Shown: positions 33,990 to 44,252 of the stretch, piece after piece
Layout: each line of letters opens with the position of its first letter
Numbering within the stretch: position 1 is the first letter of the stretch
Assembly: GCA_005881215.1 (NCBI GenBank)
Contig: VBDZ01000018.1
Location: 1 to 46,493, forward strand
Length of the DNA: 46,493 nucleotides
Origin: Chloroflexota bacterium
GTDB lineage: Bacteria > Chloroflexota > Dormibacteria > CF-121
Direction: 5' to 3'
The notes under the pieces: model-generated
The model's input: the letters and a program-made list of their open reading frames with translations, nothing else
Told to the model about the DNA's origin: nothing
Databases searched by the model: none
Program-made: the position numbers and the translations under genes

Positions 33990-35461
33990 CCGAGCCGCTC
34001 TTGTTCGAGCTGGGCAGCCATGACCGGCCGAGCCCGCGGCTGCCGGCGGCTGGCGTCACGACCCGGCCCATCGATCAGCTGGTGCCGGCCGGCCTGCGCC
34101 GTTCGTCGCCGCTCCCGATCCCGTCCTTGAGCGAGCCCGAGGTGGCCCGTCACTTCGGCCGCCTCGGCCGGCTGAACTTCAACCTGCACCAGGGCCTCTA
34201 CCCGCTGGGGTCGTGCACCATGAAATACAACCCGGCGGTCAATGAGGCACTCGCCCGGCTCGATGACTTTGCCGATCTGCACCCCTACCATCCGCCCGCT
34301 CGAGCCCAGGGCGCGCTCCGCCTGATGTGGGAGCTCGAGCGCGCGCTGCTGGCGCTGACGGCGATGGATCGGATGAGCCTGCAGCCGGCGGCTGGCGCCC
34401 ACGGCGAATGGACCGGACTGCGCCTGATCCAGGCTTATCACCGCGGCCGGGGCGAGACGCGCGACGAGGTGCTGGTCCCGGACAGCGCACACGGGACCAA
34501 TCCGGCGAGCGCCAGCCTCTCGCGGCTGAAGACGGTGTCGATCAAATCCGGCAGCGACGGCCTGGTGCAGCTCGATGACTTCAAGAGCAAACTGTCCCCG
34601 CGAGTGGCCGCGGTGATGCTGACCAACCCCAACACTCTCGGGTTGTTTGAAAAGGACATCCTCGAGATCACCCGGCTCGCCCACGAGCAAGGGGTGCAGA
34701 TGTATTTCGACGGCGCCAACCTCAATGCGCTGGTCGGCGTCGCCCGGCCCGGCGACATGGGTTTCGACGTGGTCCACCTGAACCTGCACAAGACCTTCTC
34801 CACCCCGCATGGCGGCGGAGGTCCGGGGGCCGGACCGGTTGGGGTGAAGGCCCACCTGGTGCCATTTCTGCCGGTGCCGACGGTGGAGCGCACCGACGAA
34901 GGCTTCCGCTTCGACTACGACCGGCCGCAATCGATTGGGAAAGTCCGATCGTTCTACGGCAACTTCGGCATGCTGCTGCGTGCCTACGCCTACATCCGCA
35001 CCTACGGCAACACCATCGACGAGGTGGCAGAAAACGCGGTGCTCAACGCCAGCTACCTGCGGCATCACCTCCGCCGGTTCTTCGACGATGCCTTTGCCGG
35101 GCCTTCGATGCACGAGTTCGTCCTGACGGCGAGAAAGGCGAAGGCGCAGGGAGTGTCGGCCAAGGACATCGCCAAGCGGTTGATCGACCTCGGTGTTCAT
35201 CCACCGACCGTCTACTTTCCGTTGATCGTTCCCGAGGCCCTCATGATCGAGCCGACCGAGACCGAGTCGAAGGCAACCCTGGACGGGTTCGTCAAGGCGA
35301 TGGAACAGATCGTCGATGAGATCGCCAGGGATCCCGAGATCGTCAAGACCGCGCCGCACCAGGCGCCGGTGGGCCGCCTCGACGAGGTTCGCGCCGCCCG
35401 TCAATTGGACCTGCGGTGGCGCCCGAAGGCCGCCGTTCCGGCCCCGGTGGCCGCTTCCTGA
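33986..35461 (+). CDS. gcvPB: Glycine dehydrogenase (decarboxylating) subunit 2, 491 aa
   Basis: The PLP-binding half of the P-protein. Seen: RLNFNLHQGLYPLGSCTMKYNPAVNE, MDRMSLQPAAGAHGEWTGL, VPDSAHGTNPASA, and the cofactor site VVHLNLHKTFSTPHGGGGPG, with PLP Schiff-base Lys at residue 269. Start is GTG 33986. It is the last gene of the gcv cluster; two hairpins each followed by T runs occur within 50 bases after its stop. Confidence 0.96.
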   Translation: MTEPLLFELGSHDRPSPRLPAAGVTTRPIDQLVPAGLRRSSPLPIPSLSEPEVARHFGRLGRLNFNLHQGLYPLGSCTMKYNPAVNEALARLDDFADLHPYHPPARAQGALRLMWELERALLALTAMDRMSLQPAAGAHGEWTGLRLIQAYHRGRGETRDEVLVPDSAHGTNPASASLSRLKTVSIKSGSDGLVQLDDFKSKLSPRVAAVMLTNPNTLGLFEKDILEITRLAHEQGVQMYFDGANLNALVGVARPGDMGFDVVHLNLHKTFSTPHGGGGPGAGPVGVKAHLVPFLPVPTVERTDEGFRFDYDRPQSIGKVRSFYGNFGMLLRAYAYIRTYGNTIDEVAENAVLNASYLRHHLRRFFDDAFAGPSMHEFVLTARKAKAQGVSAKDIAKRLIDLGVHPPTVYFPLIVPEALMIEPTETESKATLDGFVKAMEQIVDEIARDPEIVKTAPHQAPVGRLDEVRAARQLDLRWRPKAAVPAPVAAS

Positions 35462-35465
35462 GCCG

Positions 35466-35487
35466 GGCGGCAAACACTGCCATTTTT
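35466..35487 (+). terminator. Intrinsic terminator after gcvPB, first hairpin
   Basis: GGCGG (35466-35470) pairs with CTGCC (35477-35481) around CAAACA, followed by ATTTTT. The stem is only five pairs with one G-U, so alone it would be weak. Confidence 0.5.
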
Positions 35488-35510
35488 GGTCTCTGACCAG
35501 ACCGATTTTT
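35488..35510 (+). terminator. Intrinsic terminator after gcvPB, second hairpin
   Basis: GGTCT (35488-35492) pairs with AGACC (35499-35503) around CTGACC, and a TTTTT run follows at 35506-35510. Directly adjacent to the first hairpin, it would back up termination before the gyrB promoter. Confidence 0.5.
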
Positions 35511-35524
35511 GGGGCCAAATTGGG

Positions 35525-35530
35525 TATAAT
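35525..35530 (+). promoter_or_regulatory. -10 element for gyrB
   Basis: Perfect TATAAT, with start codon TTG 13 bases after it. The start of transcription would be about seven bases before the start codon, so the mRNA has almost no leader and no room for a ribosome site. The second terminator ends 14 bases upstream. Confidence 0.65.
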
Positions 35531-35534
35531 TTGA

Positions 35535-37457
<1,923 letters not shown>

Positions 37458-37480
37458 CCCGCGCCCATCCCCGGGTTCCA

Positions 37481-38515
37481 ATGAAGATCGCGCTCGACGC
37501 CATGGGTGGTGATTTTGCTCCCGACCAGGTGGTGGCCGGCGGCGTGCAGGCACACCGCGAGTTCGGGGTCGAGGTCATCTTCGTGGGGCAAAAAGACAAG
37601 GTCGATGCGGCCCTGGCCAAAGCGGGGGCCGGCAAGTGGGCGCAGATCGAGGACGCCCCAGAGGTGATCGCCATGGACGAGCATCCGGCCCAGGCGGTCC
37701 GTGGCAAGAAGGCCTCGTCGATCGTTCGCGGCGTCCAGATGGTCGAGGACGGTCGGGCGGCCGGCTTCGTCAGCGCCGGGAACAGCGGGGCGGTGATGGC
37801 CGCGGGTCTCTTCGGGTTGCGCCGGATCCCGGGGGTGGAACGGCCGGCCATCGGCGCGGTGATTCCCACGGCGACCGGGCGTTGCCTGCTGCTGGATGCC
37901 GGCGCGAATGCCGATGCGCGGCCGGAATACCTTATGCAGTTCGCTCGGATGGGCTCGATCTACGCCGAGCGCGTCATGGAGATCGCCACACCGCGGGTCG
38001 GCCTGCTGAGCAACGGTGAGGAGCCGGGCAAGGGCAACCAGCTGGTCCAGGCGACCGAGCCCCTTCTGCGGGCGGCAACCGGGATCAATTTCATCGGCAA
38101 CATCGAGGGCAACGACGTCTTCAAGAACAAAGCGGACGTGATCGTCTGCGATGGCTTTACCGGCAATGTGCTGGTCAAGACGGCTGAAGGCGCCGCCGAG
38201 CTCCTCTTCCGCAGCATCCGTGATGCCATCAAGGGGGACCCGATCGCGTCGCTGGGTGGCCTGCTCGTCCGTCCCAAGCTCCAAGCGCTGCGCAAGCGGG
38301 TCGACTGGCGGGAGCTGGGCGGCTGGCTGCTGCTGGGCATCAATGGGGTCACAGTGATCGCCCATGGCCGCTCCGATGCCACCGCCATCCGGAGTGCGAT
38401 CCGGGTGGCCCGCGACGCCGTCGATCGCCAGGTGATCGCGACCTTCGCGGCCGCCTTCGCGGATTCGGGTGGCGCCACAAAAGCGCCTCAACCCCAGCCG
38501 GGCGCCCTTTCGTAA
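37481..38515 (+). CDS. plsX: Phosphate acyltransferase PlsX, 344 aa
   Basis: PlsX makes acyl-phosphate from acyl-ACP, the substrate of PlsY in phospholipid synthesis. The family start MKIALDAMGGDFAPDQVVAGGVQA is intact, with SAGNSGAVMAAGLFGLRRIPGVERPAIG and LLSNGEEPGKGN further along. The C-terminus contains the helical region before a short Gln-rich tail. ATG 37481 lies 23 bases after gyrB; no ribosome site is seen. It precedes fabF, so the pair makes a small lipid-synthesis unit between the gyrase genes. Confidence 0.95.
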   Translation: MKIALDAMGGDFAPDQVVAGGVQAHREFGVEVIFVGQKDKVDAALAKAGAGKWAQIEDAPEVIAMDEHPAQAVRGKKASSIVRGVQMVEDGRAAGFVSAGNSGAVMAAGLFGLRRIPGVERPAIGAVIPTATGRCLLLDAGANADARPEYLMQFARMGSIYAERVMEIATPRVGLLSNGEEPGKGNQLVQATEPLLRAATGINFIGNIEGNDVFKNKADVIVCDGFTGNVLVKTAEGAAELLFRSIRDAIKGDPIASLGGLLVRPKLQALRKRVDWRELGGWLLLGINGVTVIAHGRSDATAIRSAIRVARDAVDRQVIATFAAAFADSGGATKAPQPQPGALS

Positions 38516-38516
38516 C

Positions 38517-39800
38517 ATGACGGCAATGGTGGGGAATGGGGTGCGGCCGGAGCACCGCGTGGTGGTGACCGGCATGGGGGTGCTGGCACCGAATGGCAAT
38601 AACCTGGCGGAGTTCTGGGATAGCTTGATCGAAGGCCGTTCCGGCCTCGGGATCGCGACCAGCTTCGACGTCTCGGACCTGCCGGTGAAGACCGTGGCGG
38701 AGCTCAAGAACTTCGACGCGCGCAAATTCATGGATTTCAAGGAAGCCAAGCGCATGGCCCGCTTCAGCCAGGTCGGGGTCGCCGCCGCGAAAATGGCCAT
38801 CGACCAGTCCGGGCTGGAGCTGGAGAAGGAAAACCGCACCCGGATCGGTTGCGAGCTCGGTACCGGGATCGGCGGCTTCAAGGAGATTTCGGAAGAGATC
38901 GAGGCGTTCGCGGTACGGGGGGAGCGCGGTCCGGAGCGCATCTCGCCCTTCTTCGTCCCGCGTGTCATCCCCAACATGGCGTCGTGTCAGATCGCCATCC
39001 AGTTCGGGCTCGAGGGCCCCAACAACACGGACACCACCGCCTGTGCCGCGTCGACCCAGGCGCTGGGCAACGCCTTCCGGGTGCTGCAGCGGGGCGATGC
39101 TGATGTCATGCTCGCCGGCGGCGCCGAGGCAAATCTCTGTCGTTTCGGCCTGGCCTCGTTCGCCGCGATGAAGGTCCTCTCCACCTATTCCGAGGATCCG
39201 ACCAAGGCGAGCCGGCCGTTCGATGCCCAGCGCGACGGGTTCGTCCCGGGCGAGGGTGCCGGCATGCTGGTGCTGGAAACGCTCGAACATGCGCAGGGGC
39301 GCAGTGCGGAGATCTTCGCCGAGATCATCGGCTTTGCCGTCACCGACGATGCCTTCCACATCGTGATGCCGGAGGAAGATGGCGATGGACCGGCTCGCGC
39401 CATGGCGAAGGCGCTCGAGGACGCCCACATCGGTCCCGCGGAGGTCGACTACATCAACGCCCACGGCACCTCGACCCAGCTCAACGACAAGTCGGAGACC
39501 GCGGCCATCAAGCGGGTGATGGGTGATCGGGCCAAGCAAATTCCAATCTCGAGCACCAAGTCGATGATCGGCCACCTGCTGGGTGCCGCCGGAGCTGTGG
39601 AGGCGATCGCTTCCATCCTCTCCATGAATCACGGCATCGTGCATCCGACCATCAACCTCGAGCACCCCGACCCGGAGTGCGACCTGGACTATGTCCCGAA
39701 TGAACCGCGGCGCCATGACATCAAGGTCGCGATGTCCAACTCCTTTGGCTTCGGCGGCCAGAATGCCTGCATCGTTTTCAGACGCTTTGATAACAACTAG
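38517..39800 (+). CDS. fabF: Beta-ketoacyl-ACP synthase II (FabF), 427 aa
   Basis: The condensing enzyme that elongates fatty acids with malonyl-ACP. Thiolase fold with the Cys in TDTTACAASTQALGNAF (residue 176), the first His in NAHGTSTQLND, and the Lys-then-His in STKSMIGHLLGAAGA. ATG 38517 begins one base after the plsX stop and is followed by the enzyme's own domain (RVVVTGMGVLAPNGNN). An ATG at 38526 is also possible. An earlier in-frame start at 38469 would overlap plsX by 47 bases and lacks support. FabF rather than FabB is judged from the DTTAC context and length. Confidence 0.94.
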   Translation: MTAMVGNGVRPEHRVVVTGMGVLAPNGNNLAEFWDSLIEGRSGLGIATSFDVSDLPVKTVAELKNFDARKFMDFKEAKRMARFSQVGVAAAKMAIDQSGLELEKENRTRIGCELGTGIGGFKEISEEIEAFAVRGERGPERISPFFVPRVIPNMASCQIAIQFGLEGPNNTDTTACAASTQALGNAFRVLQRGDADVMLAGGAEANLCRFGLASFAAMKVLSTYSEDPTKASRPFDAQRDGFVPGEGAGMLVLETLEHAQGRSAEIFAEIIGFAVTDDAFHIVMPEEDGDGPARAMAKALEDAHIGPAEVDYINAHGTSTQLNDKSETAAIKRVMGDRAKQIPISSTKSMIGHLLGAAGAVEAIASILSMNHGIVHPTINLEHPDPECDLDYVPNEPRRHDIKVAMSNSFGFGGQNACIVFRRFDNN

Positions 39801-39827
39801 CACCAACTCTTCAACCGCGAGGTCAGC

Positions 39828-42278
39828 ATGGAACCGCTAAACATCGGCACCGTCTTGCCGCTACAGCTCGAGAGCGAGATGCGCTCGAGCTACATGGACT
39901 ACGCCATGAGCGTCATCGTCAGTCGGGCGCTGCCCGATGCCCGCGATGGGCTTAAGCCGGTCCACCGCCGGATCCTGTACGCGATGCAGGAGCAGGGGAT
40001 GACGCCGGGCGCCCGTTACCAGAAATGCGCCGCGATTATCGGGGAAGTACTCAAGCACTACCATCCCCACGGCGATACGTCGGTTTACGACAGCCTGGTG
40101 CGACTGGCGCAGGATTTCTCCCTCCGATACCCGCTGGTCGATGGGCAGGGGAATTTCGGGTCGATCGATGGTGACTCCGCCGCCGCCTATCGGTATACCG
40201 AGGCGCGCCTCGCACCGATCGCCGCCGAACTCTTGGTCGACCTCGAGAAGAACACCGTCGACTTTGGCGACAACTACTCCGCGACACGACAGGAGCCGCT
40301 GGTGCTTCCCGCCCGCCTGCCCAACCTGATGGTCAACGGCTCATCAGGGATCGCGGTCGGCATGACGACGAACATCCCACCGCATAACCTGGGCGAGGTC
40401 TGTGACGCCGAGATTTACCTGATCGACAGTCCCGATGCAACCACCGAAGACCTGATGAAGATTGTCAGAGGGCCGGACTTCCCCACTGGCGGCATCATCA
40501 TCGGCCGTGAAGGGATCGCCGCCGCCTACGGCACCGGTCACGGACGGCTGATCGTCCGCGCCCGTCACACTTTCGAAGAGGCGAAGAACGGCCGCGAGCG
40601 GATCATCATCACCGAGATCCCGTACATGGTGAACAAGGCGACGCTGGTCGCGCGCATCGCTGAGCTGGTCGGCGAGCGAAAACTGGAAGGCATCGCCGAC
40701 CTCAACGACGAGTCTGATCGCCACGGCATGCGAATCGTGATCGAGCTCAAGAAAGACGCGCGGGCGCTGACGGTACTCAACAATCTCTACAAGCACACGG
40801 CACTGCAGACCACCTTCGGTGTGATCTCGCTGGCGCTGGTGGATGGGCGTCCGGTGGTGCTCAACCTCAAGGCCCTGCTCCAGCATCACATTGATCATCG
40901 CCGCGACGTCCTCACCCGCCGTACCCGCTACGAGCTGGACCGGGCGCGTGAGCGGGCGCACCTCCTCGAGGGCCTCAAGATCGCGCTCGACAACCTCGAT
41001 GCCGTCATCAAGACGATCCGTGAGTCGCAGGACGAGAAGACCGCCCAGGAGCGGCTGCAGGAACGGTTCAAGCTCTCCGAGCGGCAATCCAAGGCGATCG
41101 TCGACATGCGGCTCGGACGGCTGACCCGGCTGGAGCGCAACAAGGTAATGGAGGAATACGAGGAGGTGATCAAGCGAATCGCCTATCTCGAGGATCTCCT
41201 CGCCCACGAACCCAAGATCATGCTGTTGATCAAGGACGAGCTGGCCGACCTCAAAAAGAAGTACGGCGACGCTCGCCGGACCCAGCTCGACTTCCAGGGC
41301 TCTGTCGAGCTCAACGAAGAGGACCTGGTTCCCAAAGAGGATGTCGTGGTCACGCTCACGCATCGCGGCTACGTCAAGCGCGTGCCGGCCACCACCTACC
41401 GGCCGCAACGCCGTGGCGGCAAGGGCATCCTCGGCGCCGCCCGGGTCGAGTCTGACTTCGTCGAGCATCTCGCGGTTGCCTCAACGCACTCAGACATGCT
41501 GTTCTTCACGAATCACGGCTCGGTTTTCCGGCTCCGGGTGCACGAGATTCCGGACGTCAACCGGCAGGCCAAGGGTCTACCGATCGCCAACCTGATCGAC
41601 ATCGATCCGAAGGACAAGATCACCGCGGTCGTCGGTATCACCGATTGGGCGGAGGATCGCTACCTCGTCATGGTGACCAAGCAAGGCACCATCAAGAAAA
41701 CGCCGGCGCGGCTTTACAGCCAGGTACGCCGCAACGGGCTGATCGCGATCGACCTGGACGAGGGCGACGAGTTGAACTGGGTCAAATTGAGCAGCGGATC
41801 CGACGAGCTCATCATTGCGACGACGGACGGCAAGGCCGTCCGGTTCAACGAAAAGCAAGCGCGGCCGATGGGCCGAGACACCCACGGCGTCCGGGCGATC
41901 ACCCTCCGGAAAGATGCCCTGGTCGCCGGCTTCGACATTGTTCGCAAAGCGGCGCACCTGCTGGTCGTCTCGGCCAAGGGCTATGGCAAGCTCACGCCGC
42001 TCGAGGAGTATCCGGCTCACTCGCGCGGTGGCCAGGGCGTTTACACGATGGCGATCACTGCCCGCACCGGTCCCCTGGTCGGGATGCGGGTGGTGGTCAA
42101 CCCCGAGGAGGAGCAGCTGATCGTCATCTCTGAAGGCGGCCAGGTGATCCGCACCCCGATCGAGAACATTCGGGTCGCGGGCCGTCAGACGCAGGGCGTG
42201 ATCATCATGCGGCTCGACGAAGGTGACACGGTGGCGACGATCGCCAGCGTCAGCGCCACGGAGGAGGCCGAGGAGTAA
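39828..42278 (+). CDS. gyrA: DNA gyrase subunit A, 816 aa
   Basis: The DNA breakage-reunion subunit of gyrase. Residues about 33-55 ([22 protein letters not shown]) and the catalytic Tyr in [10 protein letters not shown] are present. The quinolone-resistance region reads [19 protein letters not shown], with Thr at the Ser83 position and Asp at the Asp87 position of E. coli, so no resistance change is evident. The C-terminal pinwheel carries the GyrA box in [11 protein letters not shown], which distinguishes gyrase from topoisomerase IV. Its C-terminal tail is acidic (ATEEAEE). A GAGG ribosome site lies about ten bases before ATG 39828. Confidence 0.97.
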   Translation: MEPLNIGTVLPLQLESEMRSSYMDYAMSVIVSRALPDARDGLKPVHRRILYAMQEQGMTPGARYQKCAAIIGEVLKHYHPHGDTSVYDSLVRLAQDFSLRYPLVDGQGNFGSIDGDSAAAYRYTEARLAPIAAELLVDLEKNTVDFGDNYSATRQEPLVLPARLPNLMVNGSSGIAVGMTTNIPPHNLGEVCDAEIYLIDSPDATTEDLMKIVRGPDFPTGGIIIGREGIAAAYGTGHGRLIVRARHTFEEAKNGRERIIITEIPYMVNKATLVARIAELVGERKLEGIADLNDESDRHGMRIVIELKKDARALTVLNNLYKHTALQTTFGVISLALVDGRPVVLNLKALLQHHIDHRRDVLTRRTRYELDRARERAHLLEGLKIALDNLDAVIKTIRESQDEKTAQERLQERFKLSERQSKAIVDMRLGRLTRLERNKVMEEYEEVIKRIAYLEDLLAHEPKIMLLIKDELADLKKKYGDARRTQLDFQGSVELNEEDLVPKEDVVVTLTHRGYVKRVPATTYRPQRRGGKGILGAARVESDFVEHLAVASTHSDMLFFTNHGSVFRLRVHEIPDVNRQAKGLPIANLIDIDPKDKITAVVGITDWAEDRYLVMVTKQGTIKKTPARLYSQVRRNGLIAIDLDEGDELNWVKLSSGSDELIIATTDGKAVRFNEKQARPMGRDTHGVRAITLRKDALVAGFDIVRKAAHLLVVSAKGYGKLTPLEEYPAHSRGGQGVYTMAITARTGPLVGMRVVVNPEEEQLIVISEGGQVIRTPIENIRVAGRQTQGVIIMRLDEGDTVATIASVSATEEAEE

Positions 42279-42595
42279 CGCTCGCAGCCGTCGCCGTCGT
42301 CTGCGCCGGCGCCGGCCTCATTCTGCTGCTCTATGCGATCCAGTCGACCTGGCGGGCGTACCGCAGGACATCGCGCCGGGCGGCCGAGCTGTCGGGCTAC
42401 GCTCTCGACGAAGCCACCGCGATCGAGCACATCACGGCCCGGCTTAACCAGCACGGTTTCGACCTGCAGCACACCGCCTCGGTGCTGTTTCCCAAGATCG
42501 AGCGGCTGACCCTGTTTTTGCAGCGGCCGCTGGTCGCCGCCGCCGTCCCCTGGCTCCTACGGCGGGCCTTCGGCCGGCCCTACCGCCGCCGCTAG
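42275..42595 (+). CDS. Small membrane protein after gyrA, no standard start codon, 106 aa
   Basis: I do not recognise it. The frame after the gyrA stop reads [21 protein letters not shown], a membrane helix, then QSTWRAYRRTSRRAAELSG, an amphipathic part, and ends in PLVAAAVPWLLRRAFGRPYRRR. Codons are strongly G/C at the third position like a real gene, and the stop TAG is immediately before the convergent GGDEF stop. There is no ATG, GTG or TTG between an in-frame TGA at about 42231 and the helix. A GTA at 42275 overlaps the gyrA TAA as GTAA, preceded by two GGAGG-like runs, and is the best formal start. A sequencing error or a non-AUG start is possible. Confidence 0.5.
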   Translation, partial: VTLAAVAVVCAGAGLILLLYAIQSTWRAYRRTSRRAAELSGYALDEATAIEHITARLNQHGFDLQHTASVLFPKIERLTLFLQRPLVAAAVPWLLRRAFGRPYRRR

Positions 42596-44089
42596 TTACT
42601 CCGCGACGACCCGGTCTTTTCCGGTGCGCTTCGCGGTCAGCAGGTTCTCGTCTGCGCGCTTGAAGAACGAGAAGGCATTGTCTTCCTCGGGCCGATATGT
42701 CGTCACCCCGGCACTGACCGTCAGCGGCTGCGGCGGTACGCTGTGGGCCTCATCGCCGTAGGGGCTGTTGCGAATCTCGGTCAGCACGCGCTCAGCGACC
42801 TGTCGCGCGGTATCGAGGTCACCTTCCGGCACGATGATGCAGAACTCGTCGCCGCCATACCGCACCACGACGTTGGCTTTACGGCTGTGGCGCTGGATGA
42901 GGTCGGCCAGGTGGCGGAGCACGCGGTCGCCTACTCCGTGGCCGTAGCCGTCGTTGATCACCTTGAAGTTGTCCAGGTCGAGCACGATTAAGGACAGTGG
43001 CGACTTGCTGCGGGAGGCGCGGCTTAATTCGCGCTGCAGGCTTTCCTGGAAGAACCGGTAATTGTAGAGGCCGGTGAGGCTGTCGGTCAGCGCTTGCTCC
43101 TCGCTCGCCACCAGGCGTTCCAGCATGACCAGGCTGTTGACGGCCTGGGCGGCGAGCATGGACAGCAGGTGCAGGTCCGATTCCGGATCGCGGCTGGACT
43201 CGTTGGCATAGATACCGAGGGCCCCCCGGATGCGATCTTGCTGCAGCAGTGGCGTGATCGTGATCGAGCCCTGGACGTCCTGGCGTCCGAGGAGGTACTG
43301 CGTCCATGGGCTCTGGGCGGCGTCGGGCACCGATAGCGGCCGCTTCGACTGCAGCACGAAATCGCTCATCTCGACCAGCAGCCGGCGTAGGTCGCCGCTG
43401 CCGTTGGGTTCTGGACCGGCATACGCTTCCTCGCGCTGGCCCTGCTCTCCGGCGAGAAACAGCAACGATGCCTGGCCACGCAGCAGCCGGGTGCCGAGGT
43501 TGAGGATCATGTCACTCAGCACCTCGTAGCTGAGGTTGGTCATGATGCTGTCGAAGGCTCGCAGCACCGTGAGCTCGTCCTGGTGCTTGTAGTTCTGCGC
43601 CACGACGTGCTGCACCAGCGTATGCACCAGGTTGGCCGCCTCCATGATGTTCGACTGCGAGACGACCGGCACCGACTGCACCGCCCGCATCAAGTTGTCG
43701 GGGTGAACCGGCAGCGCACGGGCCAGCTCGTAGACCGTGGCGAAGTCGGGTTTGGACACCGCGAATGGTTCACTGACCAGCCGGCCGAGCAGGTGACGCC
43801 CATCGCAGATCGGAATGACCAGGTGGCCGATCTGGGCGCCGTCGTAGCGAAGTTGCGGCTCATTCCCGGCTGGCGGCGCGGCCGAGTTTGGCACCATCTC
43901 GCAGCGACCGAAGTTCTGCATGATCAGGCAAAAGTCGTTCTGTGGCAGCCCGGGCGGAATCTGGTAGCCGTCCGCCGAATCGGCAGCCAGAGATATGCCC
44001 GTGCGGGCCGAGAAGTTCTGCATCGCGGCTCTCGTTACATCGTGGTTGATGATGTAGGAGAGCCGGACGGTGGCGGTTTCAGCAGTCAA
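42596..44089 (-). CDS. Diguanylate cyclase with PocR, GAF and GGDEF domains, 497 aa
   Basis: Makes cyclic di-GMP from two GTP. The N-terminal part (about residues 10-130) fits a PocR-like sensory domain, with FCLIMQNFGRCEMV, PICDGRHLLGRLVSE and repeated small-hydrophobic patterns. A middle region around residues 175-325 is GAF-like (LSDMILNLGTRLLRGQASLLFLAGE). The GGDEF domain has ALTDSLTGLYNYRFFQESL, LIVLDLDNFKVINDGYGHGVGDRVL and RYGGDEFCIIVPEGD. The inhibitory I-site would be RxxD; here it is RKAN, so product inhibition may be lost. The start is TTG 44089. TATAAT on the minus strand at 44133-44128 lies upstream. It is divergent from the histidine kinase. Confidence 0.87.
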   Translation of the reverse strand: MTAETATVRLSYIINHDVTRAAMQNFSARTGISLAADSADGYQIPPGLPQNDFCLIMQNFGRCEMVPNSAAPPAGNEPQLRYDGAQIGHLVIPICDGRHLLGRLVSEPFAVSKPDFATVYELARALPVHPDNLMRAVQSVPVVSQSNIMEAANLVHTLVQHVVAQNYKHQDELTVLRAFDSIMTNLSYEVLSDMILNLGTRLLRGQASLLFLAGEQGQREEAYAGPEPNGSGDLRRLLVEMSDFVLQSKRPLSVPDAAQSPWTQYLLGRQDVQGSITITPLLQQDRIRGALGIYANESSRDPESDLHLLSMLAAQAVNSLVMLERLVASEEQALTDSLTGLYNYRFFQESLQRELSRASRSKSPLSLIVLDLDNFKVINDGYGHGVGDRVLRHLADLIQRHSRKANVVVRYGGDEFCIIVPEGDLDTARQVAERVLTEIRNSPYGDEAHSVPPQPLTVSAGVTTYRPEEDNAFSFFKRADENLLTAKRTGKDRVVAE

Positions 44090-44127
44090 TAAAGATCACA
44101 GGTCCTGGGGGAAGCCGCGACTCGGAC

Positions 44128-44133
44128 ATTATA
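44128..44133 (-). promoter_or_regulatory. -10 element for the GGDEF gene
   Basis: Perfect TATAAT on the minus strand, preceded by AGC as in the dnaN upstream region. It lies 38 bases before TTG 44089. The -35 hexamer is unclear. Confidence 0.5.
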
Positions 44134-44197
44134 GCTATGGCTCCCGTAACATCTTTCTACAGGTAACACGCCGTTTTCAACATCCGCCGAACTGCCC

Positions 44198-44226
44198 TTG
44201 ACAAGATTCGTTTTCACGGCTTCGAT
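44198..44226 (+). promoter_or_regulatory. Promoter for the histidine kinase operon
   Basis: Perfect -35 TTGACA at 44198-44203, a 17-base spacer and TTCGAT at 44221-44226 as a weaker -10. The ATG at 44253 follows 26 bases later, with no obvious ribosome site. Confidence 0.5.
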
Positions 44227-44252
44227 GATTCGGAGTCGGCTCCGGACAACAC

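Noticed and set aside
39185-39430. Possible quinolone or other resistance or mobile gene in the gyr region
   Set aside because: gyrA QRDR residues are wild-type-like (Thr at 83, Asp at 87); the opposite-strand frame is a shadow of fabF; no transposase or resistance gene was found.
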